From Macquaria australasica (taxonomy: Eukaryota; Chordata; Actinopteri; Centrarchiformes; Percichthyidae), in the NCBI GenBank assembly GCA_005408345.1, contig SEMN01000527.1:176001-240000 (forward strand): 64,000 bases of DNA, read 5' to 3'. Both the position numbers and the translations under genes were made by a program. Below, piece by piece: positions 13,376 to 25,200 of this stretch. The notes beneath the pieces are model-generated. The model had not been told where the DNA came from. It saw only the letters and a list, made by a program, of their open reading frames with translations, and ran no database searches. Numbering within the stretch: the stretch's first letter is position 1; each line of letters begins with the position of its first letter.

Positions 13376-14300
13376 GATGTCCCGGTGTACAAAGAGCAAA
13401 ATCCCCAAGAAAGTATAATCACCCGATGCGTCGCTTCATGGGAATCCTACGGAGGTATCACCGGAGAGGGAGAGAGCCAGGAGGAGGAAAAGTTTACTTC
13501 AGTTGTTCTGGATGATGGGAGAGAGAGAAACAGTGACTCTTCAGGTGCCGACGTTGTTTTAAAAGATGAGCAAATGATAAAATGTTTCATATCCCGGCAG
13601 GTTTGGAGTGACGCACGGCGCAACGTGTGTGTCCATCTCTGCTGCTGCGCTCTACGGGACAACCCGCCGGTGAAACCCTCATGCAAAACAACACAGATGC
13701 TATACAGGCGTCACAGCGACAGGAATCTATGGATATTACACAGTACCACGAGGGCAGGGCAATGGTAGGCTGCCGTACCACAAACACTGCAAATCCCTAA
13801 ACGACAGTGGTGCTGGGGGGATTTAAAGCATACAATGAAACCGCAGATCCTGTTTGGTCACAACAGCGGACAAACTGTAAGACTATGAGGATGCTCGGGG
13901 AGTGTTATCAGAGTACAGAGCGCGCACAACACTCCGAGTCCAGATTGGAAAATCATAAAATCATTCTCGTTTTTTCCGTCAACTTCATCCCAGCCGCCTC
14001 TTGCCTTGCAGGGATCTCCTTCTCAGTCAGTGCAGCATCTCTCAGCCTCTCCAGCTCCCGTTATTTGGTTGTTTTCTTATTTCTATGTACGCATGCATTT
14101 CTCCCGCTGTGCCGTTTTTGCCCGCTGCAGCTGTCAAACTAGTTGTGTGAAAAAACAGTGCCTGTGTTCGGTGTTGTCGGTAAGAACCGGCCGGGAGAGT
14201 CGTGCGCAGCCAGCAGCAGGGAAGCCTACATCAGTTTAAGAGGATCAGGCGAATGAAAAGCCTACAGATAGAGTGGGTTACATGGCCAAGAGAGGGAGAT
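13376..14300 (-). promoter_or_regulatory. dock3: dock3 5' UTR and probable promoter region
   Basis: The DNA immediately upstream of the dock3 ATG is richer in G+C and CpG than the flanking intron and intergenic DNA, with many CpGs between about 13,340 and 14,240. It ends at a (TG)n run at 14,303-14,349. I see no convincing TATA box. The transcription start site cannot be placed without RNA data, so the limits are approximate. A plus-strand open frame across this area (13,259-13,768) is antisense to the exon and is not supported as a gene. Confidence 0.5.
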
Positions 14301-14301
14301 A

Positions 14302-14302
<1 letters not shown>

Positions 14303-14349
<47 letters not shown>
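14303..14349. repeat. (TG)n microsatellite
   Basis: About 47 bp of pure TG, upstream of the dock3 first exon. Confidence 0.98.
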
Positions 14350-14350
<1 letters not shown>

Positions 14351-14771
14351 GGCGCTGCGCCACCCGATCGTTAAAGGTTATCGTTGGTGACATGACGCGC
14401 GTACAAAATTGGCACATCGGCTCCAGTATAGTTAATGTTGATCCTTCATGTACAGGATGCTGTATGTACGTGCACACATGGACGCACTGCGCATTCACAT
14501 AGGCTACAAGGGAGAAACGCAGTCACGTAAACGCACCTTGGACATGTGTACGGTGGATCCGCGGACACAAAACCACATAATAACACGTTCAACATAGGAA
14601 CAGAAACACACACGCGGGCTACTGACTGTACACAGACATATCATCCAGCTCCACTGACTCATATTTAACACACACACACAGCCTCACATGACTCATGAAG
14701 TTATCATCACCCCACAACATGACACCACAGTGACATGTAGTGAGTGAGAGTGATTTACAGGAGCCTACAGA

Positions 14772-14930
14772 TGTGTGTGTGTGTGTGTGTGTGTGTGCAT
14801 GTGTGTGTCCCGCAAAGAAAAAGCACGAGGAATATATTTGTGTGTCTTGTGCCACCATGTGTATATTCTTGGCCAACACACTATTTTACATGGCACATTA
14901 TTATTATTATTATTATTATTCTTATAGTGG
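14772..14930. repeat. (TG)n and (TTA)n microsatellites
   Basis: TG run at 14,772-14,797 and TTA run at 14,897-14,930, with unique DNA between. Confidence 0.95.
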
Positions 14931-15204
14931 ACAGACAGTCCTGCTGCACACACAGTTTAATTGGTTCATTAGGTAACCATGGTGATCTCAAGGGAACCTC
15001 GTGAGGCCTGGCCATTATAACTCTTTTTCTTCTCTCACTGGTGCAGAGTTTTCCTTTGCAGAGGCAGCAGCTGGAGAACAGATCAATAAACTAAACTATC
15101 TGAACACTAACGCATTATGTTTCAGCTTTATCTTAAATGTTTTTCAGATATGCTCCCATGACTCTTTGAGAGCAGTAGCCTGTAAAAACCGAGTGGCCTG
15201 GCGA

Positions 15205-15500
15205 TAACACATTAAGTGAAAATTAATCTCCAACTATTTTTGAGAATTGATTAATGAGTCATTTTTCAAAAATGCAATCACTCTGGTTTCAGCTTCTCAG
15301 GTGTGCTGCTGCTCTTTGTCATAGCAAATCTGATGGTTAACTGAATATTTCTGGGGTTTATATGGACTTTTGCTCCATACATCAGTTTGAAGAGGTCGCG
15401 CAGGACTATTTATTTATCTATTTTCTGACATTTTGTAGGCTAGACAAAATGATGAATTGATTGAGAAATGATCAGCAGATTAATTGACAATGAGTTGTTT
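15205..15500. mobile_element. hAT-like MITE relic (same family)
   Basis: Contains aaaattaatctccaactatt, gattaatgagtcatttttca, the cagcttctcaggtgtgctgc region and a cagattaattgacaatga end, matching the internal order of the copy at 62.6 kb. Termini are eroded. Confidence 0.55.
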
Positions 15501-16025
15501 GCTGTGTGTAATCACATTAAATGAATTGAACATAAACAAAAACACGTTTTGAACGGTCTGAAATAACCGTTAGCAGCTGTTTAAAGCCATTAACGGTCAT
15601 GTTGAAGATCAAACCTGTTATCATCAAAAGCTGAATGAATGTCAGACCTACTTTCAGGTCAGGAGGCCGGAGAGTCCTGTTCCTCATGTTGACCAATTTT
15701 CAAAACTTATGCAAAAAAAGTAACTTCCTCCTCAAAGAATTTTTATTTTATTTTTACACTTGTTGTGATTCAGAAACCTCCAACTCGTGAATTTACCTTT
15801 TTACATTTTGATTTGTAGCAGAAAAAAAACATACAGGTGGAATTTATGACATTAATTATGACTGACACTGACTGAATTCAGCCATCTTTGATTAAAATGA
15901 TTAATTAGGCTACACCTGTCCCTTCAACAGCCTTTAAAACAGTTGTCTTGGGTCTAGTCCTTTCACAATATTACCAGAGTTCCTTATGTATGCTTAAAAT
16001 CATGAGGCTGCGTGAATGAGGAGTT

Positions 16026-16571
16026 GTAGCTTTATCTTAATGTAAAACACTTTAGGTTATTTAACTGATGCTGCTGAGATGAGGCGAGAGTTACAAGAAA
16101 GAAGGGTCTTATTATTAAATGACGTATATTCTGATGGTCTCATTAACCATTTACAACCATTCAAACAGATTTATAGACGATACAATCTATTATAAAACTG
16201 GAGATTCTGTGGCTCTGAGAAGCTGCTGTGACATTAAATACTTTAATTTATTTTTTACGTCTTATTAAGCATGACTTTAGGTTGTAAATGTAAATACAAA
16301 CATGAAGTGCATGACCTTTCAGGCCCAAAAACTTAAGTTCACAGCCCAAACTTTGGGATCATTTTGAAAACAAAGCTGTATTTCTTAAACCACCAGAACA
16401 ATCATTAACAAAGACAAAACAGCTACGGACACAATCCAGGCTCCTCACAGCTTTGTGAAGTCTGTTGCAGATTGTTTGATGCAGTTTCAAAATAGTTAAA
16501 ACAGCGTAAAGTTGGTCTAAGAGTTTCCAACATGTCTCAATTTACAGCATTAACATCCTTTTTGTGGGCTC
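16026..16571. repeat. direct duplication, copy 1
   Basis: About 545 bp sharing long identical blocks with copy 2 (for example ccatttacaaccattcaaac, acgatacaatctatt, gattctgtggctctgagaag) with scattered indels. No coding potential seen. Confidence 0.9.
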
Positions 16572-17484
16572 AAAAGAAAGAGTTTGAAAAAAGAAAAACA
16601 CAGACACAAAAAACCCTCAGTATTCTGGTCCAGTCGAGGCCAGCTGGCTGTGGAAAATAAAAAAGGAGGAAGGCAGGAAGAACAAATGGAACAGAAAAGA
16701 GGAGGAAATAGCAGAAGTAGTAGAAGAGATTGAGTGTTGCTTTAGAGCGAGGGACCTTTCCAAAGAATAATAACTCAGACATTTCTCACCGTCATCATAA
16801 ACAGACTTCAAGGTAATTCATCATACAGAAGAGAAGAAATCGTCTTCTAAACTCTCAGTATTAACAAAAAAAGGATTTTAGAGGTTATCAGATAATAAAG
16901 TATGTTCACGCTGTGAGCTCCAGGTGTCATTTCAACCTTCAGACTGTTAAAGAGAGAACAGGTTGTCCCTCCGTTGATTAAAAACAGCTAAATACTTAAA
17001 GAGGCCTTTAAAACACGACTGTTTGGTGTTAAATAAAGACAGCAGCTGAGGATTTGCAGTACGTCCAGTATGGGACAACATCAGGTCAACATCCTGATTA
17101 TATTTGAGCCATCATGCTGTCAGTTTAATGAGTGGACAGACTTTTGGATCCTTCAGTTACACACCTCTTAGGGCTCAGTGATGGTGACAAATGAAACTCC
17201 ACAGTAAGTCTGGTTGAATAGCTCAGTATACAGTAGATAATGGAGAAACATGTTGGGAGATCACCATTAAACGTGAGAAGCCAAATATGTGGAGAGGATG
17301 GTGTGGTTAATTTCAGTCAGCTCGAACAGTCGCAGAAATTATACAATAAATCTAAGCCTGTAAACACCAGAAAAAGACTAAATTTAAGCTTTTTCACTAC
17401 CATGTGCTCAAAACTAAAGGTACATACTATGTATTATTTAAGGAAAAATGATCCTGGCAAAAACGTTTTTTCACCTGTTCTTAA

Positions 17485-18274
17485 AGCTGGGGTAGGCAGT
17501 TTTCTTTTGGCGTCACTGGGCAAAAATGCCATATTAACCATGCAGCATATTGCAATTGAAGTGGTCTGAGAGCAGACCTCTACTTCAGCCCCCCCTCTTG
17601 CCTCTGTTTTCAGGCTTCAGAAAATCTATCCCGTGACGGGAGACTTTAGCCAATCACAGGTTATTTCAGAGAGACGGTGTGTTCGTATTGGCTGAGCTAC
17701 AAGAGCAGATGTGTGTGCACATCCCTTCAGACGGTGAAAACCTGCTTCAGTGGAGGAAAATCCTGAAACTTGTTATAAATGTCCAACACCTCCTTTGCCT
17801 ACAGCGGTGTATAGAACAAAACAACACGTCCCGGCTCCACACGGAGCTTCAGGCTCAGTATGTTGATGCCATGGCGCTCATAACGACGAGCGGCAAAGAG
17901 GCCTGATGACAAACAGTGGGGAACAACTGTTGACGGGGGACAGTGGTGTGTGTGTGTGTGTGTGGTGTACTAGCCTCTCTTCCTGCTGCTGGACGGCGTT
18001 GCAGCTGCCTCTGAAGCCTGGGGCGCTCTGCTCTGCGGCCGCGAAGCGCTGGAGGGGCGTCTTTGAGAAAACAGGTCATGGCGGGAGGGACCGCGGTCTC
18101 GGTGAGGCTCACGCCGTGGAGAGCGAGCCCTATGAGGGACACGGTTTCACTGGGGAACCGACTCCTTCTGCTGCCGGTCCAAGTTGTGGGTTTGGTGGGA
18201 GGGGCTTAGCGGAGTGACACGAGGCAGCAGAGAGAGAGGAGGAAGGTTTTGCACAGATTCTGCCTACAACAGCT
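17485..18274. mobile_element. TTAA-flanked MITE with 15-bp terminal inverted repeats
   Basis: The element begins agctggggtaggcag and ends ctgcctacaacagct, inverted repeats with two mismatches, and each end abuts TTAA (17,481-17,484 and 18,275-18,278). TTAA target duplications are typical of piggyBac and Kolobok transposons. About 790 bp, no transposase frame, GC-richer than its surroundings, with an internal TG run at 17,945-17,964. Confidence 0.75.
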
Positions 18275-19648
18275 TTAAGTCATAAACACAGGAGAAAAAA
18301 CAATTTAAATCAGACTCAGAAAATGGATCACCAGAATTTATTTTTTCTCACTTGCTTCTCAGGGCTTCCGTACATTATTGATACTATATTGATCAATTGC
18401 CCAGCTCCTAATATCTCTTTAATCACTAAGGTCAGTCTGGCACCAGGGACACAGGTTGAACTATTAAATTTAGATCTATCTTGATATTTTTGTAAGAACA
18501 TACGTCCTTGAGTCAAGACCAGGACCCGTGTTTATTAAACTTCTGAGAATTACACTAAAGAATGCTCTAAAGAGTCAACTCATGAGTAAAAAGTTCTTCG
18601 ATGAGCAATAAGACACATTTAACAGTATCAAACTACTTACAGCAAAGTGCTAACAGTAACCTTTAAGAACAACTATAAGTGATCACATAAATGTAATCTC
18701 TGAGCAGCTTTAGCTAATCAGAGGTGAGGATTTACCCTACATCTGCACGATTGTTCTTTTTACAAAATCCTTGTATTTTACGTAGTGATATGGTTTATAT
18801 GATATGGAAGGAAAAATCTAATTTTTTCATTTTATTTTTGTGTAATCCTTGATATCTCCAGTAGCCATTAACATGTGAAATTACCAACAATCTAATATAT
18901 TCCTAATGTATAAATAGGCAGGGAATTATACAAAATTGCCAGAAATGGAAATAAAAAGAAAACTAAACTTTTAGACAGAGTACATTACAAAATGCATATA
19001 ATGAGGAGGATTTAGTACAGACAATGAAGAGTGAAAAGTCAATCTTTTAAAAATCCTGTTAAGTATTTTTAAGTCGTAAGAAATTTGATAAAAAGTCTCA
19101 AATTTCACTTCTTGTCTAGAAAAAACTGCATGAGAAAATATCTTGTATTTATTGCTGTTTGAATATAAAGAGACCTTGGTGTGTATCCTCTCTGTCGTTC
19201 TCTCCTGCACATATTGCAATCAAATAAATGTGCTAAGTGTTTAGGAAGAAGTACATGGAGATAAGATGGTAGCCAAAGTATAATACTCTTATACTTCTGT
19301 GGATCAGAGTGTGTGATATGGGTTTGTTTCATGTCAGCGTTGAATGACGTGTACCTAAACTCATCACAATGAAATGCTGACCTCTAGTTACTGATGCAAG
19401 AAACAACACACCAATTTTCCCGAATCCAACAGTCTTGGACCAGGAGAATATAAACAAGACTCATATTTGTCATTTTGAACATTTACACTTTCATTCACTA
19501 AGAACTGTGACCTCGTGGATAGAAATTCAGTTTCTTAAATGGTGATTTATTACCTGCTGTTGTGACTCAGAAGACTCAAAATGTACCTATATGTGGCCTG
19601 TCACATGACAACACCCTCATTAATTTAATCAGTTAATTTAAAATTAAA

Positions 19649-20192
19649 GTAGCTTTTATCTCAGTGTAAAAGACAACACTTTGGGTTATTTAACTGATGC
19701 TGCTGAAGTGTCACTATTATGAGAGGAGGCGAGAGTTACAAGAAGAAAGAAGGGTCTTTTATTATTAAATGACGTATATTCTGATGGTCTCATTAACCAT
19801 TTACAACCATTCAAACAGATTTATAGACGATACAATCTATTGTAAAACTGGAGATTCTGTGGCTCTGAGAAGCTGCTGTGACATTAAATACTTAATTATT
19901 CATTACATTTTATTAAGCATGACTTTAGGTTGTAAATGTAAATACAAACATGAAGTGCATATGACCTTTCAGGCCCAAAAACTTCCGTTCACAGCCCAAA
20001 CCTTTGAAAACAAAGTTGTATTTCTTAAACACTGACAACAACAGCAGCGATGTTGACTGATTACGGACACAATCCAGGCTCCTCACAGCTTTATGAAGTC
20101 TGTTTTAACTATCGTTTCAAAATAGTTAAAACAGCGTAATGTTGGTTTCCAACATGTCTCAATTTACAGCATTAACATGCTGTTGTGGGCTC
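19649..20192. repeat. direct duplication, copy 2
   Basis: Second copy of the 16.0-kb segment, same orientation, 3.6 kb away. It differs by small insertions (for example near 19,707) and deletions (near 20,000). Confidence 0.9.
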
Positions 20193-21964
20193 CATAACTG
20201 TTAAATACTGTTGTTAACCCGTACTGATGACACGCACTAAAGGTCAAAGGTTGACTGCTGTCTAAGAGATAAGCTGTACTAATACAAAATATAACTTTCC
20301 CAGCTTGTTTGAAACCTCGTAGCAGCTGATAATGAACAAAACGTTCATCTAAATGGACATTTGAAAATGTACTCGAGACAGTAATACCTGATCACCTTTA
20401 CTGTATTTATTCCTTCATAAGGGAGGTAACATTTTAATAATGGTTTGACAGAAGCGACTGACATATTTCCTGTATTTCTATCCCATTTAGAGAGTTATTC
20501 TTTTAGCCAACATTATCAGCTGCTACAAACCTCCAACCAGTAGCCATGTCTGATGTGTAGCACTGGTTTTAACTCTGATAACAGAGTATTTTCCCAAAAA
20601 CCACTGTTGACACAGTAACTCTGCAGGTTTTCAGTCCTCAGAAAATTGAGACTTTTACCAAAAGCACACCAACAATTTTATGGATTTTCGGTCATCTGAC
20701 AGACTCGACCTGAGCTTCCACAGGCGTCTGCTTAGTGCTGCCAGACAGTGGGATGCCTGAAGGCTACAGGGGCTAAAAGTATTAAATCAATAATAAAACG
20801 ACTCCTTCCATTTCTCCCAACACGTAAAAGCCATCAACCCCTATAAAGATAATCTCAAATAAATTAAATTAAATCAAAAAACAGTCAAAATAACTTAAAT
20901 CAAACTATAAGACTTTGACTGGAAAACATTAGCAAACACAAATCCAAGTCATCCTCATTAAAAATATCTTTCTCTTTGTTGGATTTTGTGGGGAAATTAT
21001 TTACAATGTTGATAGAAAAAGTGGCTCATAGTGACCCACGCACCACGAAATCTGCTTTGGATGTTAAAAACAGGAACTGATGGTCACAAGCATTAACAAG
21101 CTGCTGGTTTGAAGCCCACAGACACAGTGGATATGTCTTCATGAAGAGGTGGCCATTTTGATTCTTTAAGACACGGAAGTTGGTGTTTTTATTACTGTAT
21201 GAATGAAACAGAGGTATTTCTAATATTTGCAAGCACAGAGAGGTATTTCTTTGTTTCCAGGTAACCTCTGTGATCGAGCGGGGTGAAGCAGCCCAGCAGA
21301 TCCACGGCCAGACAGTCTGTTCATCTTATTTATAATCATACCTTTAAGTCTGTACGTTACACTCTTGTGACTTTACATGTTACACTGAATATTAACTGTA
21401 TTTCAGGATAAAAAATGTGCACGTTTTTATTGCTGTAAAATGAGAAATGCTAAAGGAGCCTGGCAATATCTGTTGTTCCACGTTGTTCACCGCCTTTATG
21501 TGAATATTTGGCTTTTAGTTGTGATTTAAAACATCAGTCATCCAGCGCCAAGTCAAACCATCCTCTAAGGAAGATTCGGTTTTACCAGAAAGTGTGGCCA
21601 GTAGATAAAATACAACTTCAGTTCATGGCTCTAAGTATTGTGAATTTTAGATTAAACCTGAATGATTCATCTATGGAAAAACTGCCAAAAAACTCCTCGA
21701 CATAAGTTTAAGTTTATGGTGGTTTGGTAGGTTAATGAATACGACTGTGAGCTCAATAGTGAGGCGACAAAAGATGAAAAAAAACCCGTCTTATTTCGAG
21801 CAGAGCAACATTAAATCTTCCTTCCAGCAGAGGCAGAGGCCAGGTAAACATCAAATACTTTTCTTTCAAAACTGCACAAATACTCTCCTACTGAAAGGAA
21901 GCAGAACGACACGTCAAGTGAAAAGTCAGTGTATTGATCTGAGCCCCGGGATCTTTGGGAAATA

Positions 21965-21970
21965 TTTATT
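21965..21970 (-). terminator. candidate dcaf1 polyadenylation signal
   Basis: An AATAAA hexamer on the minus strand lies about 200 nt after the proposed stop codon at 22,167. It would give a short 3' UTR. Other AATAAA hexamers occur further left, so this is only the nearest candidate. Confidence 0.35.
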
Positions 21971-22166
21971 TGTCATCTCTCTAAAGTTCAGAATATATAT
22001 AGAGAGAATATCACAGATTTTTCTGTTATCCTCCAGGACACTGATGTGCGTATCAGTGCATTCAGTCAACTTGCCTGATTAAAGGAGAAATGATGGTTTA
22101 AAAGGAAGAAAAACAAAGTCCTGGTTGAAGGTTCACATTGTCAGCAGAGGAGCGTCTCGTCCCAGG

Positions 22167-22234
22167 TCAGGAGAACCACCTGTCGCTGAGGGCCTGAAGC
22201 AACAGAGTTTCATCATCTGATTGTTCTGGGAAGT
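22167..22234 (-). CDS. dcaf1: dcaf1 probable terminal coding exon 30
   Basis: The donor of exon 29 requires a further exon in phase 1. Downstream, the only good candidate I found has acceptor ctgcag at 22,237-22,235, keeps the frame, and reads [20 protein letters not shown] then FS and TGA (22,169-22,167). Human DCAF1 ends DLEDDIILSLNE; the shared acidic-then-leucine pattern is suggestive but the sequences differ. Another exon further downstream that I failed to spot is the main alternative. Confidence 0.5.
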
Positions 22235-25200
22235 CTGCAGTATGAGGACACACACACACACACACATATGATATGCTTTTCTCCCGATTCGATACCATCA
22301 CGATACTTGGGTGCCAATTTGATGTGTATTGCGATTCTTAAGTATTTATCAACTTATTGTGATTTTTGTTTGCTGTTTGAACACTAGACTTCGGGGAAAA
22401 AGCTGAATAACACATCTAGAGAGACTGTGAAAAGAAGAGAAGAGACGAAACAGAACGGGACCATTTGTGTCTTTTTCTTCTTGGTTCCGACCAAATGAAC
22501 CGAACTCCAGGTGTGAAAGCGACTTCAGACTATCACTGAACCAAACCATTTTCAGAATATTTACTGAAAACAAGTTAAACTGATGAACTAACATTAGCCG
22601 TGTTTCCATAAATTTATTTTTCAGGGTTCGTACAGCTTTTTAAGAGTAAAATTCAAGCAACTTTCAAGGTACCTAAACCAAAAATTTCCAGACTCTCGAA
22701 GTTTTTATCACCATAAATTGTTACTATAAATTCCAGGAGACAACAAACAAATACGACGACGGGATCGTTTCATTTCAAAAAGATTTTTGGTTTCCATGAG
22801 CGATTGTGTTGATGATGAAACACCAGATTATGTTGAAAAATCAAGCATTGTTCAAGGAGTATATTCAAATTCAAGCACATTCCTAACCTCAAAAACATAA
22901 CGGTTAAAATTAAGCATTTTCCAAACTTTCAAGACTTTGTACAAACCCTGATTTTTATAACGCATTAGAAAAGCTGTATGGAAACGGCCAAAGATGATAA
23001 GACTAGCTCGGCTGCACAAAAACGTTTTTCACTCTCACTTGAGGTGTTTTTTGTCTAAAAAGAGTTGATGCGCTAAATGGGATATGGAAACGTCTTTGCT
23101 GAATAAGTTCTGACATAGCGAACATTTAACTCACATGACTGATCAGCTGTTTCTTCGTCTCCGGACAGCATGAAACATGGCCGACACCAGCTGACATGAA
23201 GGAACAATAGAAACTAATTCCTGAGGACCTCCCTCCATTTGTCTCCTGTAGCTGCTTCTTCTACTCTGTTTACTGGTGGATTACAGCCATGTGTAAAGCG
23301 TAACCTATACCGCCACCTTCTGACCAAACTACGCTTTGCAACGAGCCGAGCTTATTTGCTCCAAACCAGCTGATGGAAACGCGCCTAACTCGCATTTCTT
23401 TTTTGCGACATTTCTAAACGTCTCTTGACAGTTGAACGGAAACACGGCTGCTGATACTTACAGTTTGAGTTGTCGGGGTCCGATCCATCATCACTTCTGT
23501 ATGATTGTTCCGAGTCTTCTGAGTCGTCATCGCTGTTATCATCACTGTTGTCATCGTCGTTGTTGCTGCCAAGAAGATCTGCAATCTGGGGGAGGAGTTT
23601 GAAAAAAGTCTTACTGGGGATCCCTTCACAGCAAAAACCAGAAACTGCTGCGACACTGCAGGAAACATTTGGTGCTGCGTGTAGAGTAAAAGCTTTTACC
23701 GTCATCTTTCCTTTTTTAGGCCTTGAGCCGCAATTTTATCCAGAGCAACCGACAAGTAGGCAGACATGCACATCACAAGCAAACACGCCCAAGATCTGAT
23801 TTGCTTTGTTTGTTTGTTTTGGGGATTTTTTTACATTATGAACACAAAAACCTGATCTTATCAAACCACTTTCTGTGTGGCCCTGGATCAGATGTCTCAT
23901 CCATGCCCATGCATCAGCACTGAGACAAATTTACTGAATCCATCGAAAAACATTTAGCCATTTAAATTTTATTCATTTCTTGTAAAGCAACTGTCAGAAT
24001 AGCGTATCATCTATATCAGGACATGGAGTAGTGTACACTTACTATATATCAGATTTGTAAATTGTGTAAAATTAGGACAGGAGAATTTTAACCAATGGCT
24101 GATCTCAGTAAGTTAAGACTCATCTAACTAATATTGGAAATGATCAATTATAGTTATTTTTTATAATATTTTATAATGATTTCATGGGTTACACATCCTT
24201 TAAATAGCTTGCAGTATTGTGGAGAAACTATATGTAAACCAGGTGGAGAAAAACATGTTTAAACAGATGGAAAAACTCTTGTAACCATCAGAACCTCGAC
24301 TGTGGGATTAATCAGACTCTGGTTTGTGAAATCTGGTACCTCTTCGTCTGTGGGAGAGTTAGGTTGGTCCCCGTTTTCCGGGTCGCCGTTATCGGCCAGC
24401 TCCTCTATGAGCGGGTCTGTGTCCATGTCGTCATCATCGTCATCTTCATCTGAGTCTGAGGAATCATCATCATCCTGGTCTTCATCATCCTGGAGGAGCA
24501 GAACATGCATTAAGAACAAATCATCATAATGTTAAACACTGCTCAGTCACCGTTATCCTCATGTATTACTCACGTATCATATACATCATATCATATCATT
24601 ATGGGAAGATTTTTCTATATTGATATGATTCATTTTTAGGGGTGGGAAAATAATCAACTCACTTAAGTATTGTGATTTTATTATTTTTTTATTTGATTTC
24701 TTTATTCCTGAATTGATATTATTGTATTATATATAAATATATATATATATATATTTCTTTTAAAGATTATTTTATTAGAGAGGGGATGACATGCAGCAAA
24801 AGGCCCGGGACGGATTCGAACCCGGCCCTGCAGTAAAGACTCATATTTTATTTACCACATGTATTTGCAGTATAGCAATGATGCTGCTGAAATAAAACTA
24901 AAGACTGGCTGACATGTGAGGCTCATGATACACAGTCTCTCTACAAGTGTATGATTCAACTTTTTCCCAGAGGTCTAGTGTTAAAAAAGCATAAAAGAAT
25001 AAACTTCCTGCTCTGAGACAAAACACTGTGTAAAACACCAACACCAAGTTCAGTTCTGAGCGTCTCACCTGATCGTCATCATCTCCCTCTTCTGCCAGTT
25101 TCTGCCGTCCCACCTCGTACAGACGGCACACCGTGTCCAGGCTCACTGTGTCCTGGTTCTACAGGAGACAAACGCAAACGACAAATCTGTGGTTTCAAAT

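Larger units (their letters stand above)
14301..21964. other. intergenic region between dock3 and dcaf1
   Basis: No exon of any gene was recognised on either strand. It holds TG runs (14,303-14,349; 14,772-14,797), a TTA run (14,897-14,930), an hAT-like relic, the two direct duplication copies and the TTAA-flanked MITE. Neither MANF nor RBM15B, which lie between DOCK3 and DCAF1 in human, is visible. Confidence 0.7.

Noticed and set aside
13259..13768. 169-codon plus-strand open frame
   Set aside because: It is antisense to the dock3 first exon and its GC-rich 5' region; the peptide has no recognisable family features.
14301..21964. manf or rbm15b between dock3 and dcaf1
   Set aside because: No cysteine-rich MANF exons and no long RBM15B single-exon frame on either strand.
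23385..23461. dcaf1 open frame continuing past exon 29 to a stop at 23,385
   Set aside because: A perfect gtaagt donor lies at 23,461 and the added residues do not look like any DCAF1 end.
24780..24833. tRNA gene
   Set aside because: Only the B-box half is present, followed by a SINE body; no cloverleaf can be formed.
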